Assembly (NCBI GenBank): GCA_963705525.1
Contig: CAVPJW010000002.1
Span: forward strand, 310,001 to 374,000
Reading direction: 5' to 3'
DNA from: CAVPJW01 sp963705525
GTDB taxonomy: Bacteria; Acidobacteriota; Vicinamibacteria; Vicinamibacterales; CAVPJW01
Length of the DNA stretch: 64,000 bases
In this document: positions 59,476 through 64,000 of the stretch, piece after piece
Layout of the letters: each line of letters opens with the position of its first letter
How positions within the stretch are numbered: position 1 is the stretch's first letter
Notes under the pieces: generated by a model
Seen by the model: the letters and a program-made list of their open reading frames with translations, nothing else
Databases searched by the model: none
Told to the model about the DNA's origin: nothing
Position numbers and translations under genes: made by a program

Positions 59476-60557
59476 AGCTCGACCTCAGCGAGCGGGACGA
59501 GACGCTTCGCGGTGCAGCTGCGGCCTTTGCCGAAGAGCGCGTCGTCCGATCGCTCCGCGACCTCGAGCACGCGGCCTCTGTTCCCCCGACACTCCTCGCT
59601 GACGCGGCCGCTCATGGGCTGACCGCCGCTGCGGTGCCGTCGACGCGAAGCTCTGAATCTTTCGACGCCATTGGCACCGCGGTCGTCGTCGAGCGCCTCG
59701 CGCGTCGGAGCGCGCCCGTAGGTTTGGCGGTGGGTCTGTCGAATGCGTGCGCGAGTGTCCTCAAGAAATTCGATGAAGGGCAGTCGGCTCGAGCCTGGTT
59801 GACCAGGCTGATCACGGGCGAGGCTGCGTGCGCCGTGACGAGATCGAGTCAGGACGATGTCCGATTGACACATGGCGCGGGGCAGACTGCGACGGTGAGC
59901 GGCCGGTTGCCATCGGTGCCCAATGCGCGCACTGCCGGACTGCTGCTGGTCGTCCTCGAGCCTGCGCACAATGACGCGTCTGCCTCGCGCGGGCCTCGAT
60001 CACTTCTGGCCCTGCCGCTGGACGGACCGGGCGTCGGCCGGCTGGCGGTCGGCGACGGCGTGCAGCCCGGCGCTGCCGGATGGACGGATGTCTCGCTCGA
60101 GAACGCAGCGGCCGATGTGAGTCGTGATGTCGACGCCGCCCTGTCCGTCGATACGTGGATTCGCGTGCTGTCCGCGGCGATTGCCGTCGGTGTGGGCCGT
60201 TCGGCGCTCGAACAGGCCATCGCCGTGCTCAAGGCGCAGCCGCTCTACGCCACGCAGGGCGTGACGTTTGGACTGGCCGACAGCGCCACCGAACTCGACG
60301 CCGCGTGGCTCATGACACTCAAGGCCGCCAGCAGCGTGTCCGCCGGCGATGTTGTCGCGGCGGCCATGGCCCGCCTTCTTGCGTCAGAGGCGGCGGAGGT
60401 CGCGGTAGATCGCGCGATGAAGGCACTGCTGGCAGCGGATCGTGGGCATGCACAGTCGATGATGCGGTGGTGGTACGAGGCGCGATTGGGTGACGTGTGG
60501 CTGGGTCCGCCGGCAGTGGAACGGCGCACGATCGGCGAAGCGCTTCAGCGGTCCTGA
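59472..60557 (+). CDS. Divergent acyl-CoA dehydrogenase-like protein lacking the catalytic Glu (361 aa)
   Basis: The helical architecture of an acyl-CoA dehydrogenase is recognisable: an N-terminal helix bundle (ERDETLRGAAAAFAEERVV, GLTAAAVPSTRS), a middle beta region (ACAVTRSSQ ... ATVSGRLPSVPNARTAGLLLVV) and a C-terminal four-helix bundle (LSAAIAVGVGRSALEQAIAVL, DAAWLMTLKAASSVSAGDVVAAAMARLLAS). The end reads ARLGDVWLGPPAVERRTIGEAL where active enzymes have IYEGT, so the catalytic Glu is missing. It could be a non-catalytic subunit of a heteromeric dehydrogenase. Coupled by ATGA to the HIT gene and convergent with a normal acyl-CoA dehydrogenase 3 bp away. Confidence 0.75.
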   Translation: MKLDLSERDETLRGAAAAFAEERVVRSLRDLEHAASVPPTLLADAAAHGLTAAAVPSTRSSESFDAIGTAVVVERLARRSAPVGLAVGLSNACASVLKKFDEGQSARAWLTRLITGEAACAVTRSSQDDVRLTHGAGQTATVSGRLPSVPNARTAGLLLVVLEPAHNDASASRGPRSLLALPLDGPGVGRLAVGDGVQPGAAGWTDVSLENAAADVSRDVDAALSVDTWIRVLSAAIAVGVGRSALEQAIAVLKAQPLYATQGVTFGLADSATELDAAWLMTLKAASSVSAGDVVAAAMARLLASEAAEVAVDRAMKALLAADRGHAQSMMRWWYEARLGDVWLGPPAVERRTIGEALQRS

Positions 60558-60560
60558 TCC

Positions 60561-61727
60561 CTATCCGAAGATCTGCTTCGCGATGGTTTGAAGCTGCAGG
60601 TTGGACGTGCCTTCATAGATCTGGCCGATCTTGGCATCGCGATAGAGTTTTTCAACCGGGTAGTCCTTCACATAGCCGTAGCCCCCGAACAACTGCACGG
60701 CCAATGAGGTGACGTGCTCCGCCATCTCGGAGGAGAACAGCTTGCACATCGCCGCCGGGTTGAGGAATGGCTGCTTGCGATCTCTGAGTCGCGCCGCGTT
60801 GTAGACCATCAGCCTGGCGGCTTCGAGCTCGGTCGCCGCACGCGCCAGTTGAAACTGCACCGCCTGAAATTCTGAAATCGCCTTGCCGAACTGCTTTCGC
60901 TCGCGCGTGTACTTGATGGCGTGATCGAGCGCGCCTTGCGCGAGACCGATCATCTGCGCGCCGATGCCGATGCGGCCCTCGTTGAGCGTCTCGATCGCGA
61001 CCTTGTACCCCTTGCCGAGCTCGCCAAGCACACGATCTTTCGTCACGAGGCAGTTCTCGAAGAGCAGCTCGCAGGTGCTGCTGGCCCGGATGCCGAGCTT
61101 GTCTTCCTTCTTCCCGACCGAGAAGCCGGGCGCATCACGCTCGACGAGAAACGCCGTGATGCCGCGGTAGCCCGCGTCCGGATTGACCGTGGCGAATACG
61201 ATGAAGAGGTCGGCCTCGTTTGCGTTCGTAATCCAGAGCTTTCTTCCGGTGAGTCGGTACCCGTCGGCGGTTTCAACGGCGCGAGTCGTCAGCGCGAAGG
61301 CATCGCTGCCCGATCCTGCCTCTGAGAGGGCATATGCGCCGACCAACGACGTCGCCAGCTTTGGAAGATACCGCCGCTTGATCTCCTCGGTGCCGAAGCG
61401 GAGCAGCGCATTGATCACGAGCGTGTTCTGCACGTCGACCAGCACACCAATCGCGGGATCGACGCGCGACACGGCCTCCACCGCAAGCACGGCGTGGAAA
61501 AACGAGGCGCCTGCCCCGCCATAGGCCTCAGGAATCTCGATGCCCATGACCCCGAGATCGAAGAGTCGATCGACCAGCGATCGCGGCAGCTTGGCGTGCT
61601 CGTCCATCTCACGGACGAGCGGGCGAATCTCACGCTCGGCGAATTCGAGGACGCTTTGGTGAAACAGGCGCTCGTCTTCGGCGAGCTCGGTCAGGGCGGG
61701 AGCGTGTTCGAGTTGCTGTTCGGGCAC
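60561..61727 (-). CDS. Acyl-CoA dehydrogenase (388 aa)
   Basis: FAD enzyme of fatty or branched-chain acyl-CoA oxidation. N-terminal helical domain (FAEREIRPLVREMDEHAKLP, IEIPEAYGGAGASFFHAVL), beta domain with GAYALSEAGSGSDAFALTTRA and LWITNANEADLFIVFAT, and C-terminal bundle with YTRERKQFGKAISEFQAVQF, QLFGGYGYVKDYPVEKLYRD and the catalytic Glu in IGQIYEGTSNLQLQ. The GTG at 61727 is selected because GGAG lies 8 nt upstream and the protein then begins at the usual family start; the frame is open up to 61835. Divergent from the VWFA gene. Confidence 0.94.
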   Translation of the reverse strand: MPEQQLEHAPALTELAEDERLFHQSVLEFAEREIRPLVREMDEHAKLPRSLVDRLFDLGVMGIEIPEAYGGAGASFFHAVLAVEAVSRVDPAIGVLVDVQNTLVINALLRFGTEEIKRRYLPKLATSLVGAYALSEAGSGSDAFALTTRAVETADGYRLTGRKLWITNANEADLFIVFATVNPDAGYRGITAFLVERDAPGFSVGKKEDKLGIRASSTCELLFENCLVTKDRVLGELGKGYKVAIETLNEGRIGIGAQMIGLAQGALDHAIKYTRERKQFGKAISEFQAVQFQLARAATELEAARLMVYNAARLRDRKQPFLNPAAMCKLFSSEMAEHVTSLAVQLFGGYGYVKDYPVEKLYRDAKIGQIYEGTSNLQLQTIAKQIFG

Positions 61728-61794
61728 AATCGTTCTCCAGACGGACGGTAATGTTATCATTCTCGAAGCGCCGCCAAATTCGACGGAAATACCC

Positions 61795-63945
61795 ATGCGC
61801 AGGCCCTCTCGAACCACTCTCCTGACCGCGCTCATGGTGTGGGCGCTGGCGTTTTCGGCTGCGCCGCGGGGCCAGCTCCGTCAGAGCCCGTCAGGCCAGC
61901 CGCAGACGGGGCAGCCAGCTGGTCAGGCTCAGCCCCCTCCGGCTGGAGCCCAGAATCCGCCAGCCGAACCAGCCACCGGCCAGCAGCCCATCTTCCGGGC
62001 TGGCATCAACTTCGTCCGCGTCGATGTCATCGTCAGCGATAAGAACGGCAACCCGGTCGGGGATCTGAAGCAAAGCGACTTCGAAGTTCTCGAGGACGAC
62101 AAGCCGCAGACCATCGAAGCCTTCAAGCTGATTCGAACCGACGGCAACGTCCGCGATGGCGGAGAGCCTGCCCGGCCCATCCGCTCCGCGTTTGACGAGG
62201 AGTCAGAGGCCGCTCGCGAGGACGTCCGGCTCTTCGTGATCTTCCTGGACGATTACCACGTCCGACGCGGCAACAGTCTCGGCATTCGTCCGGCGCTGAC
62301 CAACTTCGTGACCAATCAGCTCGGTCCGCTCGACATGGTCGCGATTATGTATCCGCTGATGTCGGTGACGGACGTGCGCTTCACGCGCAACCACGAGGGG
62401 ATTGTCCGCGCGCTCAATCAGTTCGACGGCCGGAAGTACGACTACACGCCGCGCAACGAGTTCGAGGACCGCTACGCCAACTATCCCGCTACCGTTGTCG
62501 AGCGGGTGCGGAATGAGGTATCGCTCTCGGCGCTCAAGGGGCTGGTGATCCACCTTGGAGCCCTGCGCGAGGGACGGAAGGCCGTCATTCTGGTGAGCGA
62601 GGGTTACACCAACGCCCTGCCTCCGCAGCTGCGCGATCCGATTGCATCGGCGCCTGGCTACATGAATCCCAACAGCCAGAACCCGCTGGCCGAGGACAAC
62701 CTGCGCGATCAGTCCGTGGCCTTTTTCCAGGACGCCGATCTGCAGACCGATCTCCGATTGGTCTTCAACGCCGCCAACAAATACAACACGGCCTTCTACA
62801 CCCTCGATCCGCGGCGACTCACGTCGGGAGAGTTCGACATCGATCAGAACATCGGGATGTCTACGAGTATGTCCACGTTGCGGACGACGCAGGACACGCT
62901 GCGGGTTTTGGCAGATCAGACCGACGGACGCGCGATTGTCAACATGAACGACCTCGAGGGCGGGCTCAAGCAGATGGTGCGCGACTCGAGTGCGTACTAC
63001 CTCGTCGGGTACAACTCGACGCAGGCTCCGTCGGACGGCAAGTTTCACGAGATCAAAGTCCGGATCGATCGACCTGGTATCCAGGTGCGGGCCCGCAAGG
63101 GCTACTGGGCTCTGACCGCAGAGGAGACGGCAAGCGCCCTCGCGCCGAAGAAGGCAGGGCCGGCGCCGGCGGTCGAGCGCGCGCTCGGCACCATCGCCGA
63201 ACCGAAGCGCGGAAGGATCATCCGTACGTGGTACGGCATGACCCGCGGCGCGAACGGACGGACCCAGGTGACGTTCGTGTGGGAGCCCATTCCACTCGTG
63301 CCTGGAGAACGGCGGGACGAGCCCGCACGGGTCTCGCTGACCGCCGCGAGTGGAGAGGGCCATGCATATTTTCGGGGACGAGTGCCCGATGCGGTCGTGG
63401 CATCGAACGATTCAGACGCGGCTGCCAAAGCAGGTGGGGGCACCGTGCCCCGCGGACCGTCGCGCGTCACGTTCGATGCCAATCCCGGGCCGCTCCAGCT
63501 GCGGCTTTCAGTCGAGGGTGCGGCGAACCAGATCCTCGACACGGACACCGCAGAAATCAAGGTGCCAGACCTCACGGCAGCGCAAGTGTCGATCTCGACA
63601 CCCAGGGTCCTGAAAGCCGCGAGCGCCATCGAGTACCGCAGCCTCGCCGCCAATCCGGATGCTGTGCCGACGGCCAGCCGTGAGTTCCGACGCACCGAGC
63701 GCGTTCTCGTCCGCTTCGACACTTACGGCCCCGGGACCGAGCTGCCGGTGCCTGCCGCGCGTCTGCTCAATCGCGCCGGCCAGGCCATGTCCGATCTGCA
63801 GGTGGCCACGCCTCAGCCCGGCACGTCGCATCAGATCGATCTTCCGCTCGCAGGGTTGCCGCCCGGGGAATACCTCGTTGAGATACGTGCCAAGGGTGAG
63901 AGCGGAGAGGCGACCGAGCTCGTGGCGCTCAAGGTCGTTGGCTGA
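61795..63945 (+). CDS. Secreted VWFA-related acidobacterial domain protein (716 aa)
   Basis: Signal peptide region (LLTALMVWALAFSAAPRG) then a Gln/Pro/Gly-rich linker (25-63). The domain opens with FVRVDVIVSDKNGNPVGDL and FEVLEDDKPQTIEAF, the hallmark of the 'VWFA-related domain, acidobacterial' family, and continues with a degenerate vWA fold (RLFVIFLDDYHVRRGNSLG, GPLDMVAIMYPL, REGRKAVILVSEGYTNALP, LADQTDGRAIVNMNDLEGGL). The MIDAS is altered (FLDDYH in place of DxSxS). A C-terminal beta-rich part (from 470) follows. Function unknown; such genes are multicopy in Acidobacteriota. The next gene starts 9 nt downstream. Confidence 0.92.
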   Translation: MRRPSRTTLLTALMVWALAFSAAPRGQLRQSPSGQPQTGQPAGQAQPPPAGAQNPPAEPATGQQPIFRAGINFVRVDVIVSDKNGNPVGDLKQSDFEVLEDDKPQTIEAFKLIRTDGNVRDGGEPARPIRSAFDEESEAAREDVRLFVIFLDDYHVRRGNSLGIRPALTNFVTNQLGPLDMVAIMYPLMSVTDVRFTRNHEGIVRALNQFDGRKYDYTPRNEFEDRYANYPATVVERVRNEVSLSALKGLVIHLGALREGRKAVILVSEGYTNALPPQLRDPIASAPGYMNPNSQNPLAEDNLRDQSVAFFQDADLQTDLRLVFNAANKYNTAFYTLDPRRLTSGEFDIDQNIGMSTSMSTLRTTQDTLRVLADQTDGRAIVNMNDLEGGLKQMVRDSSAYYLVGYNSTQAPSDGKFHEIKVRIDRPGIQVRARKGYWALTAEETASALAPKKAGPAPAVERALGTIAEPKRGRIIRTWYGMTRGANGRTQVTFVWEPIPLVPGERRDEPARVSLTAASGEGHAYFRGRVPDAVVASNDSDAAAKAGGGTVPRGPSRVTFDANPGPLQLRLSVEGAANQILDTDTAEIKVPDLTAAQVSISTPRVLKAASAIEYRSLAANPDAVPTASREFRRTERVLVRFDTYGPGTELPVPAARLLNRAGQAMSDLQVATPQPGTSHQIDLPLAGLPPGEYLVEIRAKGESGEATELVALKVVG

Positions 63946-63954
63946 GGAGTGACT

Positions 63955-64000
63955 ATGCGTGTCGTGCGCGGAACAGGGATGGTTGTGGCGATGGTGCTGG
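63955..64000 (+). CDS. Start of an exported protein, truncated by the window end
   Basis: ATG at 63955 with GGAG 7 nt upstream; only MRVVRGTGMVVAMVL is visible, which looks like the n- and h-region of a signal peptide. Located 9 nt after the VWFA gene, so probably in the same operon, perhaps another VWFA-type protein. The rest lies outside the window. Confidence 0.6.
   Translation, partial: MRVVRGTGMVVAMVL

Overview
The window is a GC-rich, densely coding chromosomal segment from a member of the Acidobacteriota, probably of the Vicinamibacteria type. This is inferred from gene content, not from a marker tree. The clues are a PadR regulator next to an 'acidobacterial duplicated orphan permease' (ADOP), a 'VWFA-related acidobacterial domain' protein, two large transmembrane Ser/Thr kinases (one with a TolB-like propeller, one with a TPR array), a DUF6335 protein, and many ATGA gene overlaps. 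There is one intact tRNA (Thr, CGT) and no rRNA, CRISPR array, transposase or phage module.

Layout. 1-9.2 kb: a broken GMC oxidoreductase, cytochrome c, two methyltransferases, a YflT-like stress protein preceded by an easily missed 59-residue gene, the PadR/ADOP pair, a membrane protein and a secreted alpha/beta hydrolase. 9.2-18.5 kb: a tRNA fragment, a kinase with a TolB-like propeller, a secreted esterase, tRNA-Thr, an AhpD-like protein and a 1277-residue zinc-ribbon/kinase/TPR protein. 18.6-24 kb: a secreted vWA protein, a CBS protein, a GT39-like glycosyltransferase and a frameshifted sulfatase-like hydrolase. 24-33.1 kb (minus strand): two tandem cytochrome c-PHM-like copper monooxygenases (one frameshifted) downstream of a surface-glycan operon (GT-C protein, ArnC-like GT2, WecD-like acetyltransferase, acyltransferase 3, DegT/WecE-like aminotransferase). 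33.1-64 kb: mostly housekeeping and repair genes, namely TlpA, uvrA, M1 aminopeptidase, htrA/hsp20, efp, a YjjX-like NTPase, tdk, ku, a CDP-alcohol phosphatidyltransferase, uvrC, M50 protease, trpS, scpA, scpB, rluB, cmk, rpsA and an HU/IHF gene. HIT, two acyl-CoA dehydrogenase-like proteins and a secreted VWFA protein close the window.

Two signals stand out. (1) Between about 38.7 and 58.5 kb, intergenic gaps repeatedly carry degenerate short-period (mostly 7-nt) repeats in several sequence families, typically as two arms of opposite orientation. One copy lies in frame inside uvrC and adds about 39 codons to its endonuclease domain. (2) Three genes (GMC oxidoreductase, sulfatase-like hydrolase, first copper monooxygenase) are broken by frameshifts that all have the same net +1 sense. 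That looks either like an insertion-type sequencing artefact or like recent decay of genes for extracellular or periplasmic enzymes. Perfect inverted repeats at several promoters (padR, sulfatase-like gene, rpsA, efp/hsp20) are candidate operators.
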